From: Nodularia sphaerocarpa UHCC 0038
GTDB lineage: Bacteria > Cyanobacteriota > Cyanobacteriia > Cyanobacteriales > Nostocaceae
Direction of reading: 5' to 3'
NCBI RefSeq assembly: GCF_022376295.1
Contig: NZ_CP060140.1
Span: 3,972,356 to 4,036,355 of the forward strand
DNA: 64,000 nucleotides
A model generated the notes under the pieces. It did no database searches. It was given only the letters and a program-made list of their open reading frames with translations, and was not told the DNA's origin. The translations under genes and the position numbers were made by a program. Positions within the stretch are counted from its first letter, which is position 1, and each line of letters starts with the position of its first letter. Shown piece by piece: positions 9,542 to 18,428 of the stretch.

Positions 9542-10697
9542 TAGTTACCTCTTCTTTAAATTCTTTTTGGCAAATGAGAAGATAAAGGAAAGCAGATACC
9601 CAAATTGTGCTTTGGAAGATTTGTGCAAATGGTAAATCGGTAAACTTCGCCGGAAGTGATAGACTCAATAAAACCAAGCTTAATATCACAACATTTAATC
9701 TATTGGGTTGATTAAAAGTCAGATATATTACTGCTAATAACAGAAAAACCAACATGACATTATCATAAACCAAATGATAAGTCCATAATCTACCTATAAC
9801 AGAAGCTATAGCGAAGAGAAACAGCAAAGAATGACCCTTAAATAAATAAAACAAACTTATCACTATAGCAGTCCCAACTAGGGCTAATAATAGTGTAGCT
9901 ACAAGCGGGTTAATACCAACATTTGTGAGAATATTGATTCCCGAATATCCAGTATTAACATAATATTTTGATACTTTAATCATTTTCTCCATCATATAAA
10001 TAGGAGAAACCTGTGTAATCACACCTATTATTGAACTGCTAATCACAATATAAAGTCCGCAAGCCAATGCTGAATCAACTCTTTTACGAATAACTAAAAT
10101 AAAAAAATAAAGTGCAGAAATATTAGGTTTGAGTAAAGCTAAACCTAAAAGCAACCCTGCGAAAAAATTATGCTTTTTTTGCAACAGCCAAAACACCCCT
10201 ATTAATAAAGCATTAATAATAATGCCATATTGACCTAAACCAAGAGTAGTAGCATGACTGCTAACTGATAAACAAGCAACTACTGTAAACCAAGCTTTTA
10301 AATGTCCATAGGGTTTGCCAATTTCATAACTAAAAACAGCTAAGATAACTAGAGATATGACATTCAAGAGAGCATGATACCAGCGTGTTAATTCAAAAGA
10401 AATAGGTGGGAAAAATATGAAACCTGAGAAAAAAGCCCAAGGTGGATATCCCCCAGATGTTATCGCTCCAATTTTGGGATCAATAAAAGGTGAACCTTGA
10501 GTAATATCATAAGGGTATAAACCGCGATAAATATATTGCTGTTCTTGCCAGCGAGCAGATAAATCTCCTGCACCAATTGGATCTACAATTAAATAATAAA
10601 ATCCCCTAGTGAAATAGGCTAAACAGAGTATAGTTAAGAAGAAGGAAATACAAAAGATAATTTTTTGATTTTTGTAAGTAAATAATTTAATTTTCAT
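9534..10697 (-). CDS. GT87/DUF2029-like integral membrane glycosyltransferase
   Basis: 387 aa with about ten hydrophobic segments spread over the whole length. The pattern fits the GT87/DUF2029 family of polyprenyl-linked sugar transferases: an early acidic loop after the first segment (DPIGAGDLSARWQEQQYIYRG), the YPPWAF motif, and a central GLLLGLALLKPN motif. Such enzymes use lipid-linked sugars on the outer face of the plasma membrane (family knowledge); the sugar here is unknown. It is AT-rich and forms the left end of the polysaccharide island, overlapping the smc stop by 8 bases. Confidence 0.7.
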   Translation of the reverse strand: MKIKLFTYKNQKIIFCISFFLTILCLAYFTRGFYYLIVDPIGAGDLSARWQEQQYIYRGLYPYDITQGSPFIDPKIGAITSGGYPPWAFFSGFIFFPPISFELTRWYHALLNVISLVILAVFSYEIGKPYGHLKAWFTVVACLSVSSHATTLGLGQYGIIINALLIGVFWLLQKKHNFFAGLLLGLALLKPNISALYFFILVIRKRVDSALACGLYIVISSSIIGVITQVSPIYMMEKMIKVSKYYVNTGYSGINILTNVGINPLVATLLLALVGTAIVISLFYLFKGHSLLFLFAIASVIGRLWTYHLVYDNVMLVFLLLAVIYLTFNQPNRLNVVILSLVLLSLSLPAKFTDLPFAQIFQSTIWVSAFLYLLICQKEFKEEVTTN

Positions 10698-10850
10698 AAT
10701 TTTTTTAACTGTTAATAATCAAATTTTCATAATTTTTATGTTTAAAATAGGGGACTTTTTCAAAATATTTTGGAGCATATTCTAAGGCTATAACCGTTAA
10801 AAATGAGCAAGGGAGGACAACTTTATTTATATCCCCACTATGAGAAGACC

Positions 10851-12179
10851 TTAATTTTGCCTCAAAGCCTGTTGATATCTAAACAGCATTTCTTTTTCAA
10901 ACTCTGTAAAAATATTTTGCCAGTCATAGTATTCTTCAACTAACTGACGAGCGTTTTTCTGTAAACTACTTCTGAATTGGTAATCTGAATTTAGACGAAT
11001 CACCGCTTGGGCAAATTTTCCGGGTTCATTGCAAATTGAAATATGCAAACTATCAATTAGATTTAAACCCTCACATCCTAAAGTGGTCGAAACAACTGGA
11101 AGCCCCATTGCCATTGAGTGCAAAATTTTAAGTCTTGTTCCACTCCCGATACGCAGAGGAACTACTGTCAGACTACACTCTTGAGCAACTTTACTCATAT
11201 CTTCTGGATTAGCAATTATTTCTATCCGCGCATCTTTACCTAAATCGTACACTTCTAATGCTGGATTTCCTCCAGCAATACAAAACTTAAATTCTGGAGC
11301 GTGTTGCCAAATTACTGGTAATATCTGCTGATAAAAATAGCAAACAGCATCAACATTTGGAGGATAAGACATTTCTCCCATAAACAATATCTTTTTTGCG
11401 TCAAGTGAGCAATTAACAAGATTAATCTTCTTAATATCAATACCGTTTCTAACTACAATAGTTTCACCTATTACACAACGGTCATCTAATTGTTTTTTGT
11501 CAATTTCACTCACAACAGTTCGCAAGGGGAAATTCATCCATGTTTGATTTTCATATTCTTTGAACAAATCAAGTTCTTTTTGAGAAGAGCTACTGGGAAC
11601 TTTTTTTTGATTGTATATATTTAATGTTCCTTCCAGGATAGTAGATTCAATATTATGCTCGGATAAAATTCTATATGACTGAGGAAATAATGAAAAATAC
11701 TGTGCCATAAAAATGGAATCAAATAAAACGATATTAAAGTTTAGATTACTCAACTTTTTGAGAATGCGCTTCATCTTCCAAGAATTGAATTTGTTAATTA
11801 GTTGTGAACCCTTCCCTATATATAGTATTGGAAGTTCTCTTCTTCTCACAGCGATTGTTAAAGAACAGCAATCTTTTAGTCTTGCGGTAAGATCATATTG
11901 TTTGTCTAAAGAGATAAATGAAACTACAACTAAGGAATGACGCTCACCTAAATATTGTATTTGCGTTAATCTACGCATTGCAGCACCCGTGTGAGCAGGA
12001 TATGGACTATAAGGAGTTAATAAAAGGATCTTTAAATGAGGTTGATTTTCAGCATCAAATTTATGACCATCAAGAGTACCATTTTGTTCTTGTTGACAAT
12101 ATTTATTCAAGCAATTGTAGCTAACAAAAAAATTTATAGCTTCTGATAATAAGGAACTGATGATGTTAAAAAAATTCAC
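10851..12179 (-). CDS. Glycosyltransferase, GT4 family (GT-B fold)
   Basis: 442 aa. It has the two Rossmann halves of a GT-B enzyme: an N-terminal acceptor part (ILLLTPYSPYPAHTGAAMRR) and a C-terminal donor part with ILFMGEMSYPPNVDA and GSGTRLKILHSMAMGLPVVS, the region carrying the nucleotide-sugar contacts. The family has many members near polysaccharide loci where a sugar-transferring Wzx/ABC system is present. The first about 45 residues are poorly conserved in appearance, so the true start could be internal. It is transcribed with the GT87-like gene (153-base gap). Substrate unknown. Confidence 0.85.
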   Translation of the reverse strand: MNFFNIISSLLSEAINFFVSYNCLNKYCQQEQNGTLDGHKFDAENQPHLKILLLTPYSPYPAHTGAAMRRLTQIQYLGERHSLVVVSFISLDKQYDLTARLKDCCSLTIAVRRRELPILYIGKGSQLINKFNSWKMKRILKKLSNLNFNIVLFDSIFMAQYFSLFPQSYRILSEHNIESTILEGTLNIYNQKKVPSSSSQKELDLFKEYENQTWMNFPLRTVVSEIDKKQLDDRCVIGETIVVRNGIDIKKINLVNCSLDAKKILFMGEMSYPPNVDAVCYFYQQILPVIWQHAPEFKFCIAGGNPALEVYDLGKDARIEIIANPEDMSKVAQECSLTVVPLRIGSGTRLKILHSMAMGLPVVSTTLGCEGLNLIDSLHISICNEPGKFAQAVIRLNSDYQFRSSLQKNARQLVEEYYDWQNIFTEFEKEMLFRYQQALRQN

Positions 12180-12288
12180 TTGATATATAGTTTGTTACTT
12201 ATATATTTCCATATTTTTATTTGTTATAGCATAGCATGGAGTAATAATACTGGTACTAGACTAGACATAGTTTATCTTGATTTTCTGT

Positions 12289-13053
12289 TTAGTATTGAAT
12301 TGAACCATCAGGATTTTTAAACCTCCAGCTTCCAGTCTTAACATGACGTATATATTCACCAGCTTCAGCTTCTGAGAGTAGAACAATATCCGGATATTTC
12401 TGAGCAACCGTTTGATGGTAAACAGTGGTTAACATAGCTGGACCAGTTGTATAAAGAATATCGTAAGATTCTTGAATTGACAGCGATGCTCGGCTTTTTA
12501 TTTCTTCTAAAACATCAAGCCAAAACTTATGTTTTGGCTCTCGACTAATTAGAAAATAATTAGCAACCCTTACGGGTTCTTCGGTAACTCCTTGGCGAAT
12601 TTTGTGTTTGTGACCAAATTCAATACATTGTTCTTTTAGTAAAATAGATTCAGTAATTAGTAAAATCTTCGCTTGTGGATATTTAACAAACAAATCCGCT
12701 ATGTTTTTTTTAACAGGTACAATATCTAGATCAGCATAAATTCCTCCCAATTCGTACATCAACATATAACGGATAATATCTGCTCTTTGTATAGAAAAAG
12801 GAAGATTTCGGTAAAGAGTAGATATCTCAGGGAAATATGAATCGACAAATTGCTCTACATCATTACGTCCCCATTGTAAAAATTTGAATGAATATTTTGA
12901 TTTAATTTTGCTCAAAAATTTAATATAATGATTTGGCATAGGATCGTTATCCCACAATCCATATATTGTATGATAATAGATATTTTTTGTAATTAAATTA
13001 CAATTAGTGTTGACAACGAATTGTAATAGGGTAATAATTAAATTATTATACAT
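12289..13053 (-). CDS. Glycosyltransferase, GT32-like (DXD sugar-binding, OCH1-type)
   Basis: 254 aa. The motif RADIIRYMLMYELGGIYADL followed by DIVPVKKN is the hallmark of GT32/Gly_transf_sug enzymes, where the DxD of YADLD binds metal and nucleotide sugar. An N-terminal IYGLWDNDPMPNHY resembles the HxxW/IW start of the family, preceded by about 25 residues of uncertain reality. No membrane segment is obvious apart from the short hydrophobic N-terminus. It lies back to back with the GT4 gene at 13088 (34-base gap), so both promoters must lie in or overlap that gap. Donor and acceptor are unknown. Confidence 0.8.
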   Translation of the reverse strand: MYNNLIITLLQFVVNTNCNLITKNIYYHTIYGLWDNDPMPNHYIKFLSKIKSKYSFKFLQWGRNDVEQFVDSYFPEISTLYRNLPFSIQRADIIRYMLMYELGGIYADLDIVPVKKNIADLFVKYPQAKILLITESILLKEQCIEFGHKHKIRQGVTEEPVRVANYFLISREPKHKFWLDVLEEIKSRASLSIQESYDILYTTGPAMLTTVYHQTVAQKYPDIVLLSEAEAGEYIRHVKTGSWRFKNPDGSIQY

Positions 13054-13087
13054 ATGATAAATAAATTAAAAAAATAATAATTTTATC

Positions 13088-14392
13088 ATGAAAGTTGTTT
13101 GCGATATATCTTTGCTTGGTATTTTTCTTTATGGGAAGAAATGTGGACTGTTCCGCACTGCCGAAAATTTTATCATGGCTCTGAAAGAATCAAAGGAATG
13201 CGATCTAACATTTTGCAGCAGTTTATCTTTTGAAACATGGGCTAAGTCTTTGAACTATACCATGCAAAATCAGCTGGGTCAAGATATTTTTTTTATTGGT
13301 CAAAATCAAAGAGAAAAAACGAGAAAAAGGGCTTATGACTCTCTCTTTAATCTGAAAAGATATGCTGGTTCTAAGGGATGGTGTCGAACTGAGTTTTTGC
13401 CAGACTTTGTACCTAATTTTCTTGGATATAAATTTGATTTAATTTCTCCCAAGGATTTAGATAGTCAAAACATTTTTCATTCTTTATATCATCGTTTACC
13501 CTCAATCTCCAAACTTAAAAAAAATATAAATAATTTTCTAACCGTTCACGATATAATCCCAATTATGTATCCTCATCTTTGTGGAATTGATGAAAAGTTA
13601 TCTAACTTCGATAAAAATTTTAATTTAAAACAGTCCTTAGATAGTTTAAATAAAGAAAGTTGGATTATTTGTATTTCTAATTCAACTCGCAACGATTTAT
13701 GTAATTTTTTGGAAAACAAAATTGACCCACAAAAAATTTTTGTAATTTCCTGGGGAGCGGCAGCAGATATTTTTTATCCTTGTTCTAATTTAGAAAAATT
13801 TAACTCCATAAAAATAAAATATAATTTACCCTCTGCTCCTTATATTTTAAGTTTAAGTCCGTTAGATACCAGAAAAAATCTTAATCATCTTATTCAATGT
13901 TTTTTAGATTTAATTGAGCAAGAAAAAATTAAAGATTTATACTTGGTTTTAGCAGGTGATATACCGTCCTATAGTAGTTATGACTCAATTTTTAAAGCGG
14001 TTTCTAGCTATCCGCACCTAAAGGAACGAATTATTTTTACAGGATATGTAGATGATCAAGATTTAGCTTCTCTATACAGTAATGCTCTTGTTTTTGTTTA
14101 TCCTTCTTTGTACGAAGGTTTTGGTTTACCTCCTTTAGAAGCAATGCAGTGTGGAACTCCAGTGATTACTTCCAATACTTCATCTCTTCCTGAAATTGTT
14201 GGCAATGCTGGAATTATGCTTGATCCTCATGATGTAGATGGTTTATGTGAAAGTTTATTCAAACTTTATCAGCAAACTTCTTTGCAAAATATTTTATCAT
14301 TGCAGTCAATTAACCAGGCTCAGAAATTTAGTTGGTCAAAGTGTATTCAAGAAACTATTGCAGCTTATCAGTATTCTTTATCCCAAAGTTAA
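13088..14392 (+). CDS. Glycosyltransferase, GT4 family
   Basis: 434 aa. The C-terminal domain shows the classic GT4 signature PSLYEGFGLPPLEAMQCG with the EX7E pair, then PVITSNTSSLPEIVG. A middle FLTVHDIIPIMYPHLCG matches the acceptor-side motif of mannosyl/rhamnosyl-type transferases. It is a cytoplasmic, possibly membrane-associated enzyme adding a sugar to a lipid-linked intermediate (family knowledge). Base composition is strongly AT-rich (runs of AAAATT codons), unlike smc next door, which supports a foreign origin of this block. Confidence 0.9.
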   Translation: MKVVCDISLLGIFLYGKKCGLFRTAENFIMALKESKECDLTFCSSLSFETWAKSLNYTMQNQLGQDIFFIGQNQREKTRKRAYDSLFNLKRYAGSKGWCRTEFLPDFVPNFLGYKFDLISPKDLDSQNIFHSLYHRLPSISKLKKNINNFLTVHDIIPIMYPHLCGIDEKLSNFDKNFNLKQSLDSLNKESWIICISNSTRNDLCNFLENKIDPQKIFVISWGAAADIFYPCSNLEKFNSIKIKYNLPSAPYILSLSPLDTRKNLNHLIQCFLDLIEQEKIKDLYLVLAGDIPSYSSYDSIFKAVSSYPHLKERIIFTGYVDDQDLASLYSNALVFVYPSLYEGFGLPPLEAMQCGTPVITSNTSSLPEIVGNAGIMLDPHDVDGLCESLFKLYQQTSLQNILSLQSINQAQKFSWSKCIQETIAAYQYSLSQS

Positions 14393-14713
14393 CTACTTAT
14401 TATAGCTAGTTGGAAATTAGTGGCTCTTCATCACTTGTTATCCTAGATACTTCTGCAAATTAGCTTAAAACCATTGCTATACAAGAATTACAGTCGTTAT
14501 TCTTATACATTTTGGGCTGGGTTGTGGAATTTAGGATATAACTGCCTGTAAGCCTTGATTTTAAAGATAAATTATGGATTTTAATTAAGAATTCAGCATA
14601 ACAACTACGGAAGAGCCAAATTAGTTTAAGTTTAGGAAAGTAATTTATAGGCGATGAAGCTACTTAAGAATGGACAGTTGTAAATTGTTAGCCAACTAAA
14701 TTGAGGTAGATAT
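14393..14713. other. Intergenic gap without recognised features
   Basis: A 321-base AT-rich spacer between two plus-strand glycosyltransferase genes. I see no ORF, no clear repeat and no terminator. The only functional-looking site is the Shine-Dalgarno GAGGTAG just upstream of the ATG at 14714. Confidence 0.6.
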
Positions 14714-15613
14714 ATGAAGAAAATTAAAGTATCTGTGATTATTCCTTCCTATAACTCCAGCCAAACTATAGAAAGATGTTTAACTTCCCTTGAACAGCAA
14801 GAAACTTCAGAAAAGTTTGAGGTGATTGTAGTTGATAGTTCTACTGACAATACGAAGGTTATTATTGAAGCAAAATTTCCTCATGTTAATTTATACTGCT
14901 TTTCTGACAGAAAATATGCAGGAGTGGCGCGAAATTTTGGAGTGTCTAAATCAAGTGGAGACATTATAGTTTTTACTGATGCAGATTGTTTTGTGGAATC
15001 AAACTGGATCAATCAAATTATTGCAGCACATCAAAAAACAGATATGCCTGTAATAGGAGGATCAATCGCTAATGGAAATCCAGAAAGTTATATTGGTTGG
15101 GCATATTATTTTTCTAGCTTTAACCGATTTCTACCTCGACCAGGAGTGTATAAATATACCGATTTAGCAACAGGTTGTCTGACAATCAAAAAATGGATAT
15201 TTGAAAAATATGGTTATTTTTCTGAAGATAAATTTGCTGAAGATACATTATTTTGTTGGCAAATGGCAGAAGCTGGCTATCCACTTTTATTCATGCCAGA
15301 TATTAAGGTTTATCATATCAATCTAGAAAATTGGCAAGAGTTTATCCTCAAAAAAATCCAACATGGCAAAGCATTTGCTCAAGTGAGAGTGAGAAAATAT
15401 AATTTTTCTACAGGCAAACACTTAGTTTATATTTTAGGTTCTCCTCTGTTACCTTTATTGCTTATATATCGCTGTACAAAGGAAGTTTTAAAAGCCCCAA
15501 TTTACTGGAAATATTTTTCTCAAGTATTACCTTTAATTTGCTTGGGATTGTTGGCTTGGTCATGGGGAGAATTTTTAGGATATTTTAAAAAAAATCAATC
15601 ATTATTAAAATAA
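14714..15613 (+). CDS. Glycosyltransferase, GT2 family
   Basis: 299 aa. GT-A fold with VSVIIPSYNSSQTIERCL at the N-terminus, VVDSSTDNT, and the metal-binding DAD in VFTDADCFVESNW (about residue 93). A later EDTLFCWQMAEAGY supplies the ED catalytic-base motif. The C-terminal 70 residues contain two hydrophobic segments (about 233-250 and 270-290), so it is probably membrane-anchored. The start has a good Shine-Dalgarno (GAGGTAG). It converges with the ABC exporter gene with a 10-base gap and belongs to the island. Confidence 0.9.
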   Translation: MKKIKVSVIIPSYNSSQTIERCLTSLEQQETSEKFEVIVVDSSTDNTKVIIEAKFPHVNLYCFSDRKYAGVARNFGVSKSSGDIIVFTDADCFVESNWINQIIAAHQKTDMPVIGGSIANGNPESYIGWAYYFSSFNRFLPRPGVYKYTDLATGCLTIKKWIFEKYGYFSEDKFAEDTLFCWQMAEAGYPLLFMPDIKVYHINLENWQEFILKKIQHGKAFAQVRVRKYNFSTGKHLVYILGSPLLPLLLIYRCTKEVLKAPIYWKYFSQVLPLICLGLLAWSWGEFLGYFKKNQSLLK

Positions 15614-15623
15614 TCAGCACAGC

Positions 15624-17414
15624 TTAATTTTGATGATTCTGATATTCTAATTTATAAAGTTTATGAAATACTCCTTGCCTATGCATTAGAGAAACAAAAG
15701 AACCCTGTTCCTCGACTTTACCTTGTTTTAATACAATTATTTGGTCAGCATTTTCAATAGTCGATAAGCGATGGGCAATGACAATCACAGTTCGATTATG
15801 ACGGAGGATATTAATTGCCTCTTGAATTAATTTTTCTGAAATATTATCAAGAGAATTGGTTGCTTCATCTAAAATTAAAATTTTAGGATTACATAAAATC
15901 GCACGAGCAATAGAAATTCTTTGTTTTTGCCCTCCAGAAAGTTTAATCCCTCTATCGCCTACAAAAGTATCATATCCTTGATAAAGTTCACAGATAAATT
16001 CATGAGCGTGAGCTTGTTTTGCCGCTTCTATAATTTCCGCGTCTTTAGCATCTGGACGACCATAGGCGATATTCTCTCTAACTGTAGAACTAAAAATATG
16101 CACATCTTGACTAACTAAAGAAATATGACTGCGCCATGCAGATAATTCAAGTTCTTTGATAGGATAATCATCAATATAAATTTCTCCTGATGTCACATCA
16201 TAAAAGCGGAAAATTAAGTTAATTATAGTTGATTTACCTGCACCTGAAGACCCAACTAAAGCAGTGGTTTGTCCTTGGGGTATAAACAGAGAAAGTTTTT
16301 CTAAAGCTGGTTTATTTTGAGAATGATACAAAAAACTTACCGCATCAAAAGTAATTCCTTTGTTCAATTCTTGGAAATTAATATTTCCAGAATTAATATA
16401 GGGTTTATCATCACGTTCCAGTAAAGAAAACACTGATTTAACATAATAACTTAAAGCAATTACTTGATTGAAGTTATAATTAAATCTCTGGACTTGCGGT
16501 AGCAAGCGATAAAGCATAAGAATAAAGATGATAAGTACAGGAAAACTAATTTGAGTGTAAAAGGCAATCAGCATTATAAATACCAGTGTTGCTACTGCTA
16601 ATCCTTCAGAAACAGGCTCGATCATTACTGTTTGTTTTTGTAGCTTTACATTGAGATCACGGCATTGTTTAGAAGCTTGCTGATAACGGCTTTCTTCATG
16701 GTTTTCTCTACCAAATGCACGAATGGTTTTAATACCAGTAAAGTTTTCTAATATTAGATTACTCAGATAACTATTTGCTTGTTGAGATTCTTGTCCTAAT
16801 GCTGCTATTTTCGCTGTCAGGGTGTGGATTAATCCAGAAATTAGTAAAAATGCTAATGTTACTAATAACGTTAACTTCCAAGATATTAACAGTAGTAATA
16901 AGCCAAAAATACTAATCATACACAAATTGATGATTAGCCAAATCAAAAAAGTTAATACTTGAATTGAGTAGGCTGTTTCTTGAAAAATTAAATTTAAAAG
17001 TTCACCACTTTTATTTCTATCCCAGAAGCTCTGACTCACTTCCATTAATTGTTGATAAACTGCTGTACGTAACTTATGGAGAGTATAATTTTCCAACCAT
17101 GAACAAAGTGCGGTATAAATATAAGACAACCCGGCTTTAACTAGAATTGACACCAAGATAGATATTATCAGAAATATAACTCTCTGCTGAGGTTCAAAAT
17201 TAATTAAGTATTGGTCAAGATTTTTAATAATAGAAATATTAATTTCTGGAGAATTTCCTGATTGTAAGTTTTGCAAAAAAGGAATCAATAAACTAATTCC
17301 TATCCCTTCTGCTAGAGAAGCAAAAATTCCTAAAATGATAATTACTGGAATACCCCAAGGGTAAAACTGAATTAGAGGAATTATGATCTTAAAAATTTTG
17401 ATTAATTTAAACAT
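15624..17414 (-). CDS. ABC exporter, fused permease/ATPase (HepA/MsbA-like)
   Basis: 596 aa half-transporter. The N-terminal six-helix ABC exporter domain (about 1-320) begins with a helix pair (YPWGIPVIIILGIFASLAEG). The ATPase domain (about 345-590) has Walker A GSSGAGKST, signature LSGGQKQR, Walker B ILILDEATNSLD and the H-loop IAHRLST. It resembles HepA, the exporter needed for heterocyst envelope polysaccharide in Anabaena, but also other lipid/saccharide exporters; I do not assign hepA because the family is large. The stop of the upstream GT2 gene (17407) overlaps its start by 8 bases, suggesting translational coupling and one operon with 17407 and 18429. Confidence 0.9.
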   Translation of the reverse strand: MFKLIKIFKIIIPLIQFYPWGIPVIIILGIFASLAEGIGISLLIPFLQNLQSGNSPEINISIIKNLDQYLINFEPQQRVIFLIISILVSILVKAGLSYIYTALCSWLENYTLHKLRTAVYQQLMEVSQSFWDRNKSGELLNLIFQETAYSIQVLTFLIWLIINLCMISIFGLLLLLISWKLTLLVTLAFLLISGLIHTLTAKIAALGQESQQANSYLSNLILENFTGIKTIRAFGRENHEESRYQQASKQCRDLNVKLQKQTVMIEPVSEGLAVATLVFIMLIAFYTQISFPVLIIFILMLYRLLPQVQRFNYNFNQVIALSYYVKSVFSLLERDDKPYINSGNINFQELNKGITFDAVSFLYHSQNKPALEKLSLFIPQGQTTALVGSSGAGKSTIINLIFRFYDVTSGEIYIDDYPIKELELSAWRSHISLVSQDVHIFSSTVRENIAYGRPDAKDAEIIEAAKQAHAHEFICELYQGYDTFVGDRGIKLSGGQKQRISIARAILCNPKILILDEATNSLDNISEKLIQEAINILRHNRTVIVIAHRLSTIENADQIIVLKQGKVEEQGSFVSLMHRQGVFHKLYKLEYQNHQN

Positions 17415-18330
17415 TCTTGATTTGTTGTAAGTTAAATATTTTTTGAAATAATAATTTTTCTGTAATTATACCAATTGTTGTGGCAATTTGAGATAGCAAA
17501 ATCAGGAAACAAAGTAGAACAGCCGATTGAGAGTATTGTTTTGTTAAAGGATAAGTTAATAGTTTAAGATAAAATGACCAAGGCTGTATACTTTTTTGTT
17601 GGGGATGTCGTTGTGAGTAAATTTTGTGAAATAAAAATGCACCACGTCCATAATTAAAATGTTGCAGGTAAAAAGTGGTTAAGGTTAAATCATGAGCATG
17701 ATATACTATTGCTTCTTCTGCATATTTGATTTTATAATTATGAGATAGTAGGCGATCGCAAAACTCCCGATCTTCTGCCGCAGCTAAAGGAAAGTTGGTA
17801 TCAAAACCCCCCACACTCCAAAAATTTTCTGTGGATAATGCTATGTTATTAGAAGTAAAAAATTGGGGAAACTTCGTTTTATTATCGTAACTAGCATAAA
17901 TATAATCTAGCAATGCTTGACTAGCAGTAGCATAAATATTTTCAGGAATTGCATTAATTGTACATCCCCCAATTAAATCATCTGGACTAGCAATCAAGTA
18001 ACTTTCTAAAACCTGCAACCAATTATTTTTAGGTGTACAATCATCATCTAGAAATGCTAAAAACTTTCCTCGTGCTTGCTTTGCACCTGTATTTCTCGCT
18101 GTTGCTGGGCCTGCATTAATTTGAGAAATTAATGTCAGATTAAACTGAGTTTGAAATGCTTTAAGAACCACCGTATCTAGAGGAATTTTGCTCCCATCAT
18201 CCACAACTATCACCTCAAAGGATTTATGATCATAATCTAAGTTAGCTAGAGATTGCAAGCAATTTGTTAATGTCTGTGGACGATTGTAGCTAGGAATAGT
18301 GACTGAGAATAAAATCTGGTTTTCTAGCAT
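17407..18330 (-). CDS. Glycosyltransferase, GT2 family
   Basis: 307 aa. FSVTIPSYNRPQTLTNCLQS and VVDDGSKIPLDT form the nucleotide-binding part; FLAFLDDDCTPKNNW carries the DDD metal site; AAEDREFCDRLLSHNY gives the ED base. A C-terminal hydrophobic segment (SAVLLCFLILLSQIATTIG, about 268-286) suggests a membrane anchor. Its end overlaps the ABC exporter start by 8 bases. A HIP1 site lies inside (17752), the first in the island, so the island's right half looks more host-like than its left half. Confidence 0.9.
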   Translation of the reverse strand: MLENQILFSVTIPSYNRPQTLTNCLQSLANLDYDHKSFEVIVVDDGSKIPLDTVVLKAFQTQFNLTLISQINAGPATARNTGAKQARGKFLAFLDDDCTPKNNWLQVLESYLIASPDDLIGGCTINAIPENIYATASQALLDYIYASYDNKTKFPQFFTSNNIALSTENFWSVGGFDTNFPLAAAEDREFCDRLLSHNYKIKYAEEAIVYHAHDLTLTTFYLQHFNYGRGAFLFHKIYSQRHPQQKSIQPWSFYLKLLTYPLTKQYSQSAVLLCFLILLSQIATTIGIITEKLLFQKIFNLQQIKNV

Positions 18331-18428
18331 AACTACCTTGGGTACTTTCTGTTAATAAAAATTCATTATTGAGATGATAACCGATAAAATCTGCTCTTAT
18401 TTTGACAATAAAGTGCATATTAATTCCT

